The position numbers were made by a program, and so were the translations under genes. Positions 25,501-33,316 of a stretch of 64,000 nt of DNA are shown in pieces. The notes below the pieces were generated by a model that did not search any database, was not told the origin of the DNA, and worked only from the letters and a program-made list of their open reading frames with translations. The stretch lies in assembly GCF_036030735.1 (NCBI RefSeq), contig NZ_CP107928.1:310001-374000 (forward strand). The letters are read 5' to 3'. Within the stretch, counting starts at the first letter, position 1. Each line of letters begins with the position of its first letter. The stretch comes from Streptomyces sp. NBC_00425. Its GTDB lineage: Bacteria > Actinomycetota > Actinomycetes > Streptomycetales > Streptomycetaceae.

Positions 25501-25680
25501 TACCTGAGGCTGGGACTGCCTGACGCCGACACGGTCGCGTCGCTGATCGACGAGCTGGCGGCCCCGGCAGCCGGGGCTCGCCGTCGCCCGCTGAAGGGGC
25601 AAGGGCATGACGACCGCCTGCGACGCTCTGCAGGGGGCGTCCGCCCGGCCCGCGATCGCCACGGGACGCAGGGCGGATGA
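22570..25680 (+). CDS. SARP/AfsR-family regulator with NB-ARC and TPR domains
   Basis: The 1,036-residue protein is a large SARP. Residues 1-95 form an OmpR-type winged helix (DLQFVVLGPMRGRLG, then GGPRQQAMLAVLLL). Residues 100-245 form the bacterial transcriptional activation domain (QRFSELRLILLEERISLDL, then YGLLMRALYQTGRQ). A Pro/Ala linker follows, then an NB-ARC ATPase from about 300 with Walker A VVGMGGVGKTTLA and LLIVLDDAKDA. From about 740 come TPR helices (ALNDLGLACALALRHEES). AfsR-like proteins activate secondary-metabolite operons by binding direct heptameric repeats, modulated by ATP and phosphorylation. The TTG at 22570 has AGGAAAG upstream and gives the usual SARP N-terminus; 22495 is an alternative. 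It lies between the two biosynthetic blocks and could control either. Confidence 0.9.
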   Translation: MTDLQFVVLGPMRGRLGSSDLPLGGPRQQAMLAVLLLMRPGRPVGAADLIHGIWGAKAPTTALSTLRTFAWRLRKALESDRAAPSVLVSHGDGYRLILPADSVDALRAEKLAAQAEQAGVAGRSEEARDLLNDALALWEGDPLAGVPGPCAEYHRQRFSELRLILLEERISLDLELGKAARCVPELTSITAQDPFRERSYGLLMRALYQTGRQAKALAVFRSARQTLINELGVEPTAELQDLHRRVLDGDPTLVPSAAALEPPGVAQPAPAPSRAREQQSAAPALPQPAQLPPDAVDFTGRTSLAADLCSALTDPRRQALAMVSVVGMGGVGKTTLALHVAHRARASFPDGQLFADLRGSDSMPADPGTVLAGFLTALGIAPQSLPDDMEARGALFRSAVDGRRLLIVLDDAKDAAQVRPLLPGSAGCVVLVTARRRLPGLPAALQSDLEGFRPSEAIELLGRVIGEDRVAAERDEALALADACGFLPLAVRIVASRLAARPRWTIRSLSDRLADEQRRIDELRVGDLAVEATFELGYKQLTPEQAHAFRLIAAVDGPAVPLAWAAALLGVPVFEAEDMLESLVDVAMLESPGAGRYGHHDLLRVFARRKAEADPLATAEAVDRLLDHLLATACSAFQQAVPGDPMRGALRSAQSCGLSLSSAAESRAWAASEGENVYALAERITRVVADDGPQESHCTNGAPVVGQVVDLLIALSPFTADIRMKLSVNTVRALAEAAARAGDRKVEGRARFLCGHIALSQSRLVEARGEALLAVQACRETGDAFILRQALNDLGLACALALRHEESIEYYEEAIAIARELGHRSGEVVSTVNVALARIRSGQADEAVRICQDVLALLTTFRDEAGEAFARYVLGLAHHELERYEAAAADLTACLDLCVAIGLRRREAQARFRLADALRLLGRPVQAAEQAQRALLGCEEFGDQRDQANALVVAGRVYMDQGRSGDARAVLEGARDLYLRLGLPDADTVASLIDELAAPAAGARRRPLKGQGHDDRLRRSAGGVRPARDRHGTQGG

Positions 25681-25793
25681 GAGCCGCACTTCTCTCGCGG
25701 TGCTCACGTGGTGATCGGTTGTTGATCGCCGCTAGCCACCATCGGATCGACGGCAGGCCGCACGTGCCTGTGCTGTGCGAAGGGGAACGACTG

Positions 25794-26051
25794 ATGAGCA
25801 AGTACATGCGCGGACGCATCGATCACCGCGGGCTGGGTCTGGCCGCGGCCGGCCTCGGACTTGTGGCGGTGCTGGGACTGGTCGGGGTGGCGCAGGGCAG
25901 CCCTCGTGGCATGTCTGCGTGTCCGGCGTCCCAGGCCGAGGGCAACCAGTCCGAGGACACCCAGCCGGGGGGCAACGCGCTCGGGGACAACCTGTCCGGG
26001 GACAACCACTTCGGGGACAACCGCGAGAGATGGAACAGCACCGGGTCGTGA
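25794..26051 (+). CDS. Small secreted protein with GDN pentad repeats
   Basis: The 85-residue product begins MSKYMRGRIDHRGLG, then a hydrophobic run of about 18 residues (AAAGLGLVAVLGLVGVAQ), giving a signal peptide or anchor, then a polar tail. From about residue 46 the tail divides into five-residue units: EGNQS, EDTQP, GGNAL, GDNLS, GDNHF, GDNRE. The ATG at 25794 has AGGGGAA seven bases upstream. It follows the SARP gene by 113 bp and may be co-transcribed. AfsR of S. coelicolor is also followed by a small repeat-containing gene (afsS), but no sequence similarity is evident, so that parallel is only positional. Function unknown. Confidence 0.55.
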   Translation: MSKYMRGRIDHRGLGLAAAGLGLVAVLGLVGVAQGSPRGMSACPASQAEGNQSEDTQPGGNALGDNLSGDNHFGDNRERWNSTGS

Positions 26052-26409
26052 CGGGTCGTGAGTGCAGCTCCCTGTTGCGAGTCAGCAGCACAGCTCGGCG
26101 CGCGGCGTCCGGGCCTCCGCCTCTCGCGCGCCTCGTTCCCGGACGAGCAGGGTGCGAGGCGTGGTCCGGCCGGCTGCAGGGTCCGCGCGTCCTCCTTCCG
26201 GTCTCGCTGCCGGAGGGAGACCCGCGCAGGACGCCGTGCCGACAGTGGTCCGCACCGCGTCCTGCAGGACGTCTGCGCCACGCAGGCTCCGTCAAGTTCC
26301 GTGCTTGCGTGGAGGGTTGACGATCAGGCCGGTAGGGGCGGATGGCAGAGCAGGCACGGGGATTCGTGATCATTATGGTGTCGAAGCCAGATGATCACGA
26401 GGACGTCCC

Positions 26410-27420
26410 GTGGCTGCTGTTGCAGCTTCCCCTATCCCTGCCTTGCTGGAGAAGCTGGGGCCGCTGGATGCGGACCGGATCGCTGACCTGGGCCCCTACC
26501 TCGAATCGGTTCCGGATCCGCGCTCACGCCGGGGCCGGTGGTACTCGCTGACGGCGATCTTGCTGATGTGTGCTTGCGCGCCGTCTGCGGTGCGAAGAGC
26601 ATCGATGAACTCGCCGAGTTCGGCGAGCGGGCCACGAACTCGCTGCTGGCATCCCTCGGGGTACGCCGTCACCTGCTCTCGGCGGTCACCCACGACCGCG
26701 TCGCCACCGATTGCCCAGGTCGAAGTCGGTGCGAAGACCAACGAAGTGCGCCACTTCAAACCCCTGCTGGCACCGCTCGACCTCGCCGACACCGTCGTCA
26801 CCTTCGATGCCCTCCACTCGGTGAAGGCCAACATCACCTGGCTGGCCGAGACGAAGAAGGCCCACTACATCGCCGTCATCAAGACCAACCAGCCCACCGC
26901 CTGCGCCCAACTCGCCGCCCTGCCCTCGACCTCGATCAAGGGGTCCAGCACACCGCCTCCGCCACTGCCCACGGCCGCCGCGAGTCCCGCTCGATCAAAA
27001 CCTGCGCTATCGCCGACAACCTCGGCGGCATCGCCTTCCCCCACGCCCACCTCGCCATCCGGGTCCACCGCCGCCGCAAGCCCACCGGCCGGCCCGAACC
27101 CCGCGAGAACGTCTACGCGGTCACCAGCCTCGCCGCCCATCAAACCCGCCCCATCGACCTCGCCGCCGCCATTCGCGGGCATTGGGGAATCGAAAATTCT
27201 TCCCACTACATCCGAGATGTCACGTTCGCTGAGGACGCCTCGACCATTCACACCGGCACTGCACCCCGCGCCATGGCCACCATCCGAACCTCGCCATCGG
27301 CACCCTGAAGATCCTCGGAGCCGACAACATCGCCAAGACCACCCGCGCCATTCGCCACGAACCCGAACGGGCACTCGCCACCCTGGGCATCACCAACAAC
27401 CCAGACACTCACGGAACTTG
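26410..27420 (+). pseudogene. ISAs1-family transposase, multiply frameshifted
   Basis: Reading across three plus-strand frames gives a nearly whole ISAs1 transposase: SVPDPRSRRGRWYSLTAILL; then GAKSIDELAEFGERA; then QVEVGAKTNEVRHFKPLL; then VVTFDALHSVKANITWLAE; then HYIAVIKTNQPTA; then IRGHWGIENSSHYIRDVTFA; then TLKILGADNIAKTTRAIR. At least four frame changes, and loss of the DGKxLRGS segment between SAVTHDRVATD and QVEVGAK, make it non-functional. Flanks: 26052-26409 (after the small secreted gene) and 27421-27699 (before the LuxR gene) show no gene I can support. Confidence 0.8.
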
Positions 27421-27699
27421 ATCAAGCCCTGTGCGCCACGGCCGACGGTGAGCGCGAGACCGCCGCGGGGACACAGAACCGGCGCAGTCACAGGATCGAC
27501 CGGGTGTTCTTCACCAGAGGGAAAGCGGTGAGAGTCACAACAGCCGGCCGTCCGGACCGCCGGCAGCTCGAAGTAGCTCCGCATTCCGGGACCGCGTTCT
27601 CCGCATCGACGCCTCCGGCTTATCCGACTGTCGGTTCCGGTTCCCTTGCCCGGATTCGCTCCAGCTGGCTTCGGCGGGACATCGAATCACCCCTTCAAT

Positions 27700-28008
27700 T
27701 CATGCGAACGCATCGCGGTCGCGGCGGTCGGATCGTATCGGCGCGTTCTCGCACCACATTCGGGTCCCGAGCGCGGCGCCCAATTGGAAGCGGTTGTCCA
27801 CACCGAGCCGGTTCATCAGGGAGCGCAGCATATTGGTCACGGTACGGGGGCTGACCCCGAGCCGATGCGCGGCACTCACGTCGGTGTGACCCGCCAACAG
27901 AAGCGAGATGAGTCTGAGTTGGTGCTCATCGAGCACAAGGCGCTGTGAGGAAGCCGGTCGGGGCATCGTAGGGGGCAACCGGCGCGGTCGATCGTCCATG
28001 GCCGTCAC
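27700..28008 (-). CDS. Stand-alone LuxR-type HTH regulator
   Basis: The 102-residue protein consists essentially of a LuxR/FixJ DNA-binding domain: HQLRLISLLLAGHTDVSAAH, then RLGVSPRTVTNMLRSLMNRL, then GVDNRFQLGAALG. There is no receiver, autoinducer or ATPase domain, so any signal must act through another factor or through its level. The GTG at 28008 has GAGG five bases upstream. It is transcribed divergently from the 20-codon peptide gene and the 12-gene operon behind it, so it is the obvious candidate for their pathway-specific regulator, acting in the 254-bp intergenic region. That link is inferred from position. Confidence 0.75.
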   Translation of the reverse strand: MTAMDDRPRRLPPTMPRPASSQRLVLDEHQLRLISLLLAGHTDVSAAHRLGVSPRTVTNMLRSLMNRLGVDNRFQLGAALGTRMWCENAPIRSDRRDRDAFA

Positions 28009-28194
28009 ATCACCTCTTCCTGGTGCAGCCGTTCACTCGACAACACTCTCAGAGCCCGATCACCGTCTGATCACTGACTGCGCAGCCTCGATCTATGTTC
28101 CATGGACGCGCGCCGCAGCCCGCACGCCGGCATTCCGTATCCCGAAAGCGCCGCGACCGCCTTCGCCTTGATTTGCGGAATACAGAAAGTGGTC

Positions 28195-28224
28195 TTGCTG
28201 CCGCCGCCGGGCAATGCCTAACGT
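28195..28224 (+). promoter_or_regulatory. Candidate promoter of the peptide operon
   Basis: TTGCTG (28195-28200) and TAACGT (28219-28224) are separated by 18 bp, a fair match to a HrdB-type promoter. The distance to the peptide ATG is about 38 bp. The surrounding 28009-28262 is the only gap between the divergent LuxR gene and the operon, so an operator is expected here. I see no convincing repeated box. Confidence 0.4.
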
Positions 28225-28262
28225 TACGGCCGTCCCGATCAGTTCGATCAAGGAGGAAGATC

Positions 28263-28325
28263 ATGGCAAAGCACGCCGCAGCCCTGCGTCCGCGTCTCGA
28301 CAAGGTCAAGCCGAAGGACAACTGA
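28263..28325 (+). CDS. 20-residue peptide, candidate precursor of the operon
   Basis: ATG at 28263 follows a near-consensus Shine-Dalgarno (AAGGAGGAAG, spacing 3). It encodes MAKHAAALRPRLDKVKPKDN and a TGA. The peptide has four Lys, two Arg, two Asp and one His, and contains no Cys, Ser or Thr, so lanthionine and azoline chemistry are ruled out. It ends in Asn, like the heptapeptide precursor of microcin C. A strong hairpin follows 18 bp later, then the M16 peptidase gene. The site, SD strength and position as first gene of an operon with a peptidase, radical SAM enzyme and ABC transporter point to a ribosomally made precursor. The alternative is a translated leader peptide regulating the operon. 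No similar precursor is known to me. Confidence 0.6.
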   Translation: MAKHAAALRPRLDKVKPKDN

Positions 28326-28342
28326 ACAGCGGTGAATTAGTG

Positions 28343-28370
28343 TATGCCGCCACCTTCGGGTGGCGGCATA
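28343..28370 (+). terminator. Strong UUCG-capped hairpin after the peptide gene
   Basis: TATGCCGCCACC-TTCG-GGTGGCGGCATA is a perfect 12-bp stem closed by the extra-stable UUCG tetraloop, 18 bp after the peptide stop and 40 bp before the M16 start. No U-tract follows (GCCGCTTGA). It may be a partial terminator or an RNA-stabilising end that raises peptide mRNA relative to the downstream genes, a layout common for precursor-peptide operons. Confidence 0.75.
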
Positions 28371-28409
28371 GCCGCTTGACGCAAGTGAATTTCCGAATGG
28401 AGGGCTGTT

Positions 28410-29627
28410 GTGCATCAGTTCACGACGGTGGACGGCCCCGTACCCGTCATCAGCATGGTCGACGAGCGGCTGAGTACGACCACCATCTGCCTGGCGTCGA
28501 AGTACGGTTCGCGACTCGACCTCGAGGGTCAGTGCGGGCTCGCCCATGTGCTGGAGCACGTGCTGATGTCGGCGCCCGTCGGGGCCGTCCCGTCGCTGAG
28601 CGAGTACGTCGAGCGGCTCGGCGGTCACGCCAACGCGGAGACCGGCCTTGACCGCATGCTCTTCTACGCGCAGACGGATCCCGACGACGCCGAGGAGATC
28701 GCCGGCCTGCTCCATCAGGCGGTTCTGCAACCGCGGTGGAGCGAGGACGTCCTCGAACAGGAGAAACGGTCCGTCTTCCAGGAACTGGCCATGGCCGCGG
28801 CCGATCACAGCGACGTCGCGCAGGACGCGTTCCTCGCGCGGTTCTTCCCCGGACATCCCATGGGGCGTCCGGTCGCGGGGACGAAGGCCGATGTCGAGCG
28901 GTGTGACACGGCGTCGGTCGCCGCCGCCCACGAGGAGCGGATGCTGACCGCCGCACTGTCGGTGATCGTGGTGGGTCCCAGAGTGCCCAAGTCGGTCGAC
29001 CCCGTGGTGGCCGGCATCGACCAGCGCGTCCTGGCGGCGATCGGCACGGCGCCGGCGACCGTGCCGCCCTCGCCGGCGCCGCTGCCGTTTCAACCGGTGC
29101 GCTGGTCCACGGAGTTCACGTGGCTGTGCGTGGGCGCGCGCTCGGTGCCCGAAGGCGATCCGCACAGGCATCGCTTCGACGTCCTCGCCCAACTGCTCGG
29201 TTCGAGCCCGTCATCGCTTCTGTACCGCCGGCTGCGCGGCGAAGCGGGACTCGCCTACACCTTCCACGCATGGAACCGCGGCTATGCCGACACCGGCGTG
29301 TGGCGGGTCCTGGCCGGTGTGGAGCCGGGCAACGGCGACGCGGCTCTGGATGTGATCCGCGCAACGCTCGACGAGGTCGCGACGAAGGGCCCGGCACCCG
29401 ACGATGTGGCCTCCGCACGCCGCCAGACCCGGATGCGGATCCTCACCTCCATGGACACCCCGCTGGACTGCGCCCGCTTCCTCGCCCTGCGCGCCGGCGG
29501 ACTCGGTTCCTGGTCGCCCGCCCAGGAGGTCGCGTCCATCGACGCGGTGACGGCGGACGATCTGCGCAGCGCCGCCGTGCAAGTCCGGGACGGCCTGCGG
29601 GTCGTGGGCAGTCCGGTGGCCCTGTGA
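28410..29627 (+). CDS. M16-family zinc peptidase
   Basis: The 405-residue protein has the inverted zinc motif HVLEH (His46, Glu49, His50) in GLAHVLEHVLM. The third ligand Glu125 lies in SVFQEL, 74 residues on, as in M16 (pitrilysin/insulinase) peptidases. The inactive C-terminal half-repeat (SLLYRRLRGEAGLAYTFHAW, matching the R/Y substrate-binding motif of the family) follows, so both halves of a clam-shell enzyme are present in one chain. Relatives such as PqqF and AlbF cut ribosomal peptides in natural-product pathways. Here the 20-mer is the natural substrate candidate. GTG start at 28410 with GGAGGGC upstream; the stop overlaps the next gene (GTGA). Confidence 0.9.
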   Translation: MHQFTTVDGPVPVISMVDERLSTTTICLASKYGSRLDLEGQCGLAHVLEHVLMSAPVGAVPSLSEYVERLGGHANAETGLDRMLFYAQTDPDDAEEIAGLLHQAVLQPRWSEDVLEQEKRSVFQELAMAAADHSDVAQDAFLARFFPGHPMGRPVAGTKADVERCDTASVAAAHEERMLTAALSVIVVGPRVPKSVDPVVAGIDQRVLAAIGTAPATVPPSPAPLPFQPVRWSTEFTWLCVGARSVPEGDPHRHRFDVLAQLLGSSPSSLLYRRLRGEAGLAYTFHAWNRGYADTGVWRVLAGVEPGNGDAALDVIRATLDEVATKGPAPDDVASARRQTRMRILTSMDTPLDCARFLALRAGGLGSWSPAQEVASIDAVTADDLRSAAVQVRDGLRVVGSPVAL

Positions 29628-30460
29628 ACACGACGGACCACTACCTGGAGCGAGCCCGACGTGCCGGTCTGCTGGACGAGGTCCGCGGGCACCGGTACGT
29701 GGCCGATCAGTACGACGACCCGTTCACCGCACGCCCTCAGGTCCTGGTCGAGTACTCCGACCCGGGGCTGGCCGAGGATGCCGAGGCGCTCGGTGAGCTC
29801 TGCGACCTCGTACGGAAGCGCCACACGGCTGCCGAGGCGGTTCTGCTGCGCGTGTCGGACGGCGTTCCGCTGCCGGAGCCCTGGCGTCCCCGTCTCACCT
29901 ACATCCGCCACGACCGCTCCACGGACGTCACCACGCCACGCTCCAGCTCCAGCTCCAGCTCCAGCTCCAGCTCCAGCTCCAGCTCCAGCTCCAGCTCCAG
30001 CTCCACGGTGAGCGTGCGTCCCGCCGTCCCCGACGACGACGCGCGCGTCCACGCCTGGCTGGTGCAGGCGTACCGCAACGCCTACCCCGGCCACGAAGTG
30101 GACTCCCAGCACGACCTCATCAGGGCGGTGCTGACGGATCCGGGCCGTCTCTCGTTCATCGCCCACGTCGCGGGCGCGCCCATCGGGCACGGAACGGTCC
30201 TGACCGGCGAGCGGGACGAGGTCACCGGCGAGGCGTTCGCCGAGCTGGTGGACATTCTCGTCGACGACGCGGAGTACCGGCGGGAAGCGACCTCGGCGCT
30301 GGTCGCCGCCGCCGTGCAGGCCACTGCCGGACGGCGTCTGTGCGGGCACGTGGTGCACCCCCATGAGCCGGAGCCCGCCCGTCATGCGGCCAAGGTGCTC
30401 CAGACGCTGCTGCGCACCGGCTGGTCGATCGACCACGCCTTCTGGGAGCGCGCGTGGTGA
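29624..30460 (+). CDS. GNAT acetyltransferase with poly-Ser linker
   Basis: The 278-residue protein starts at a GTG overlapping the M16 stop. Residues 1-105 are a small acidic domain (YLERARRAGLLDEVRGHRYV) that I do not recognise. Residues about 107-127 are an unbroken Ser tract from an AGCTCC repeat. From about 128 a GNAT fold follows: SVRPAVPDDDARVHAWLVQA, then FAELVDILVDDAEYRREATS as strand 4 / helix 3, then a C-terminal GWSIDHAFW strand. The acetyl-CoA loop (RREATSALV) departs from the classical RxxGxG/A, so activity is not certain. It may acetylate a Lys or the N-terminus of the peptide, or provide self-protection; both are inferences. Confidence 0.7.
   Translation: MNTTDHYLERARRAGLLDEVRGHRYVADQYDDPFTARPQVLVEYSDPGLAEDAEALGELCDLVRKRHTAAEAVLLRVSDGVPLPEPWRPRLTYIRHDRSTDVTTPRSSSSSSSSSSSSSSSSSSSSSTVSVRPAVPDDDARVHAWLVQAYRNAYPGHEVDSQHDLIRAVLTDPGRLSFIAHVAGAPIGHGTVLTGERDEVTGEAFAELVDILVDDAEYRREATSALVAAAVQATAGRRLCGHVVHPHEPEPARHAAKVLQTLLRTGWSIDHAFWERAW
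29941..30004 (+). repeat. Hexanucleotide repeat (AGCTCC)n encoding poly-Ser
   Basis: About ten tandem CTCCAG/AGCTCC units plus a partial unit encode an uninterrupted run of about 21 serines, alternating AGC and TCC codons, between the two domains of the GNAT protein. Units of six keep the frame, so changes in copy number would only alter linker length. Confidence 0.95.
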
Positions 30461-30477
30461 CCCACGAAGGGACAGAC

Positions 30478-31620
30478 ATGACCGACTCGTCCGCCGGCTC
30501 ACCGCCGGCTGTTGCCTCCCCGCCGACGCTGGACCTCTTCTTCGCCGCGCTGGGCGTGGATCCGCAGGAGCCGCTGCGGGATCTCGTCCGCGCCGCCCGC
30601 TCGCTGAGGGGCCACCTGGCGCCCCTGGTCCTGTCCGTCGCCGCCCGTCAGGGCGTCGTCGTCGGCAGCGGCTCCGCGGACGAACTGCGCCGTATGCAGG
30701 TCAGGGTCGAGGACTACCGCGAGCTCGCTGCGCTCCTGGCGGCCGACGTCCCCGGGGTGCGTGTCCTCAAGGGCCCGTCGCTGGAGCAGCGTTACCCCGA
30801 GGACGTGCTGCGCCCCAGCGGCGACCTGGACGCGTACGTACCGAACGAGGCCGCGCTCTGGGGGGCTGTGACGACGGTGCTGCGTAACCGGCCGGTTGGC
30901 GACGTCGATGTGACGGTGCTGGGCAGCGGGGCGCACGTGCACTGGGTCGTGGTGCTGCGCTGGCCCGCGCAGGACCCGATCCTCGACGCCGATCACCGGG
31001 TCGAGTTGGTGACCTTCGCCTACCCCGGTGAGCCGGGCGTGGTGCCGGTGCGCGCCGAGCCGCCGCGGGACCAGGTCGTCTGCGACCTGCTGGCCATCGC
31101 GGAGGAGGCGTTCCAACGGCCGTTCAGCGTCAAGGACGTCCTCGACCTGGCCCTCACTCTGGACAGCCCCGGCTGTCCGCCCCCGAAGGCGCTCGCCGAG
31201 GCCGCCGACCGCTACCGCCTCGCGCCGGAACTGCTGCGGCTAAGCGAGATGCTGCACGGCTGCCGCGCGCTGCCGAGCGCTGCCAACGACCGACTCCGGG
31301 AGCTGCTGCGTGACCCCGCAGGGCGCGAGACGGAGGCACGGCGCGCCGGCGAGACCGGGTCCGGGGAGCCCGAAGGCGCCTGGACGCGGGAGCCTTGTCT
31401 GAACAGCGGCCGTCCGCTGCACGGCCTGCGGCTGCCCAGCGAGCCGACGCCCGGCCCGGAATCCGGGGTGCGCTTCCACGCATTCGCCGACGGCGTTCTG
31501 CTGCTGTGCCCGGTGGGCGTTTTCCTGATGGTGGAGACCGAGCTCGTGAGCCCTGCCGCCCATGAGTCGGCGTTGGCCGAACTCCGGCGGCTGCGCGCCC
31601 TGGACGGGGCACGGCCATGA
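30478..31620 (+). CDS. Nucleotidyltransferase-fold protein (NTP_transf_5-like)
   Basis: The 380-residue protein contains [20 protein letters not shown] followed by DLDAYV at about residues 98-121, with the D-x-D metal-binding pair of the polymerase-beta-like nucleotidyltransferase fold. [11 protein letters not shown] at about 63 precedes it. This matches the pattern KGxxLxxxYxxxxxRxxxDIDLLV of the uncharacterised NTP_transf_5 family, also seen in lasso-peptide clusters. The C-terminal ~100 residues ([20 protein letters not shown]) resemble a PqqD-like or winged region but are not clearly assignable. A role in adenylylating or nucleotidylating a peptide or a small molecule is possible. ATG at 30478 with GAAGGGA upstream; the stop overlaps the ABC ATPase start (ATGA). 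Confidence 0.65.
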   Translation: MTDSSAGSPPAVASPPTLDLFFAALGVDPQEPLRDLVRAARSLRGHLAPLVLSVAARQGVVVGSGSADELRRMQVRVEDYRELAALLAADVPGVRVLKGPSLEQRYPEDVLRPSGDLDAYVPNEAALWGAVTTVLRNRPVGDVDVTVLGSGAHVHWVVVLRWPAQDPILDADHRVELVTFAYPGEPGVVPVRAEPPRDQVVCDLLAIAEEAFQRPFSVKDVLDLALTLDSPGCPPPKALAEAADRYRLAPELLRLSEMLHGCRALPSAANDRLRELLRDPAGRETEARRAGETGSGEPEGAWTREPCLNSGRPLHGLRLPSEPTPGPESGVRFHAFADGVLLLCPVGVFLMVETELVSPAAHESALAELRRLRALDGARP

Positions 31621-32561
31621 GCGCCATCGACGTCCAGGATCTCACCCGACGGTTCCGCGGCCGCAAGGGCGTCGAGGTCACCGCGCTGGACGGGGTGAGC
31701 CTGCGCGCCGAGGAAGGCGAGGTCGTGGGACTCCTCGGGCCCAACGGCGCGGGCAAGACCACTCTGTCGCGGATCCTCACGACGCTGCTGCTGCCCACGA
31801 GCGGCTCGGCTCGTGTGGACGGTCTCGACGTGGTGCGTGACGCGCCCGAGGTCCGAAAGCGCATCGGCCTCGTACTCGGCGGTGAACGCGGGCTCTACGG
31901 ACGTCTGACGGCCCGCCAGAACCTCCGCTACTGGGGCGCTATGCAGGGCCTCTCCGGCAGCCGTTGCCGCAACCGGGCGGACGAACTGCTGGAGCTCCTC
32001 GGTCTCGCCGAACGTGCCGACGACCGGGTGGAGACGTACTCGCGTGGCATGGTGCAGCGGGTCCACCTGGCCCGCGCGCTGCTCTGCGATCCGCGCGTGC
32101 TCATCATGGACGAGCCCACCAGCGGCATGGACCCTCATGCCGCGCAGGGCTTCCGCGGGCTCGTGGAGAAGCTGCGGGACGGCGGCTCCACGGTGCTCCT
32201 CGCCACCCACGACATGCAGGAGGCGCAGGCGCTGTGCTCGCGCGTCGCACTCATCGATCACGGCCGTATCCTGCGGGAAGGCGCACCGAAGGAACTGCTC
32301 GCCGGCCTTGACACGCCGCGGACCCTGACCGCGGACGGGGTGTCGGCCGACGCCGTCGAGATCGTCGCGCGCGTCCCGGGCGTCACCGTGGACGGGCCGA
32401 CGCCGGAGGGGTTCGTGACGCTCCGGATCACTGAGGACGACGCACTGTACGAGGTGCTCCGGGTACTGACCGCCGCGGGGGTGCGTGAGCTGTCGCTGGC
32501 CCGGCCCACGCTGGCCGAGGTCTACCGGTCCATCATCGAGGACCGGGAGTTCGCCCTCTGA
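31617..32561 (+). CDS. ABC-2 transporter ATPase
   Basis: The 314-residue ATPase has Walker [14 protein letters not shown], signature [15 protein letters not shown] (SRGM replacing SGGQ, as in many drug and peptide exporters), Walker [14 protein letters not shown] and the switch ATHD. A C-terminal ~90-residue extension (from [20 protein letters not shown]) is typical of DrrA/NodI-like subunits. It is the energising subunit for the two permeases that follow with overlapping start/stop codons. In this operon it is expected to export the finished product and give immunity. Confidence 0.93.
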   Translation: MSAIDVQDLTRRFRGRKGVEVTALDGVSLRAEEGEVVGLLGPNGAGKTTLSRILTTLLLPTSGSARVDGLDVVRDAPEVRKRIGLVLGGERGLYGRLTARQNLRYWGAMQGLSGSRCRNRADELLELLGLAERADDRVETYSRGMVQRVHLARALLCDPRVLIMDEPTSGMDPHAAQGFRGLVEKLRDGGSTVLLATHDMQEAQALCSRVALIDHGRILREGAPKELLAGLDTPRTLTADGVSADAVEIVARVPGVTVDGPTPEGFVTLRITEDDALYEVLRVLTAAGVRELSLARPTLAEVYRSIIEDREFAL

Positions 32562-33316
32562 TGGCCGCCTTCGTGCAACTGCAGTGGCTGCTTCTGACCC
32601 GTTCACCGCGTCTGCTGGCCACGCTGATCGTCGTCCCGCTGTACGCGGTCGTCTTCTTCACCACCGTGCGCTCGTACGGGGCGCCGGAACTGGCCACCAC
32701 CGTGGCCCTCACCGCGTTCTCGATGAGCATGTGGTCGCAGGCGATGTTCGTCGCGGCGGACGTCGTCGACAACGACCGCTGGGACGGCGCCCTGGAGCCC
32801 TCGCTCCTCACCCCGGACGCCTATGTGCGCTCCTTGGTGACGCGGGTCTGCACCATCACCGCACTGAGCGTGCCCGTCCTGGCGGAGGTCATCGCGATCG
32901 GCCGGGTCGGATTCGGCTTGCCGCTGCCCGTGCACGAGCCTCTCACCGCGCTCGCGGCCACGCTGCTGCTCGTCGTCGGCACTGCGGGATCGGCTCTTCT
33001 GGTCTGCGCGCTCATGATCTTCGTACCCGTGGGGCGTCTCCTTCAGAACGCCCTGACCTACCCCTTCTACATCCTCGGCGGTCTCGTTCTCCCGGTCACC
33101 TCCCTGCCGGCCCCGTTCGAGTGGGTCGCACGGCTGTTCTTCCTCTCCCACGGGGCGCAGCTGCTCCGTGACGCGATGACCGGATCCGGACAGGGCCGCT
33201 GGTCACATTTCTCGGCTCTGATCGTCCTGTCGGCCCTCCAACTGGCCGTGGGCGTGGTTCTGCTGCGCCGAGCGCTGTCGCGGTCCCGCCGAGGGGAGGC
33301 CAGGCTCCATGCGTGA
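32561..33316 (+). CDS. ABC-2 permease, first subunit
   Basis: The 251-residue protein has six hydrophobic segments, including LLATLIVVPLYAVVFFTTV, ALSVPVLAEVIAIGRVGFGL, ALAATLLLVVGTAGSALLVC and a last TM segment ALIVLSALQLAVGVVLL. The YPFYILGGLVLPVTSLPAPF segment is the conserved loop-plus-helix of ABC-2 permeases. It starts at the ATPase stop (TGATGG) and overlaps the next permease by 8 bp, so the three subunits are translationally coupled. Confidence 0.88.
   Translation: MAAFVQLQWLLLTRSPRLLATLIVVPLYAVVFFTTVRSYGAPELATTVALTAFSMSMWSQAMFVAADVVDNDRWDGALEPSLLTPDAYVRSLVTRVCTITALSVPVLAEVIAIGRVGFGLPLPVHEPLTALAATLLLVVGTAGSALLVCALMIFVPVGRLLQNALTYPFYILGGLVLPVTSLPAPFEWVARLFFLSHGAQLLRDAMTGSGQGRWSHFSALIVLSALQLAVGVVLLRRALSRSRRGEARLHA

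Noticed and set aside
28263..28325. Assignment of the peptide to a microcin C-type pathway
   Set aside because: Only the terminal Asn agrees; no ThiF/MccB-like adenylating ligase is encoded nearby.
28095..28325. A longer ORF (76 codons) ending at the peptide stop
   Set aside because: Same frame as the 20-mer, but the upstream part has no ribosome-binding site and the strong SD is placed exactly for the ATG at 28263.
29941..30004. Tandem repeat as CRISPR or regulatory repeat
   Set aside because: Six-bp units inside a coding frame; it encodes a Ser linker.
30478..31620. Lasso-peptide cluster because of an NTP_transf_5-like protein
   Set aside because: No asparagine-synthetase-like cyclase, PqqD-like leader-binding or transglutaminase-like protease gene; the precursor lacks the usual core pattern.
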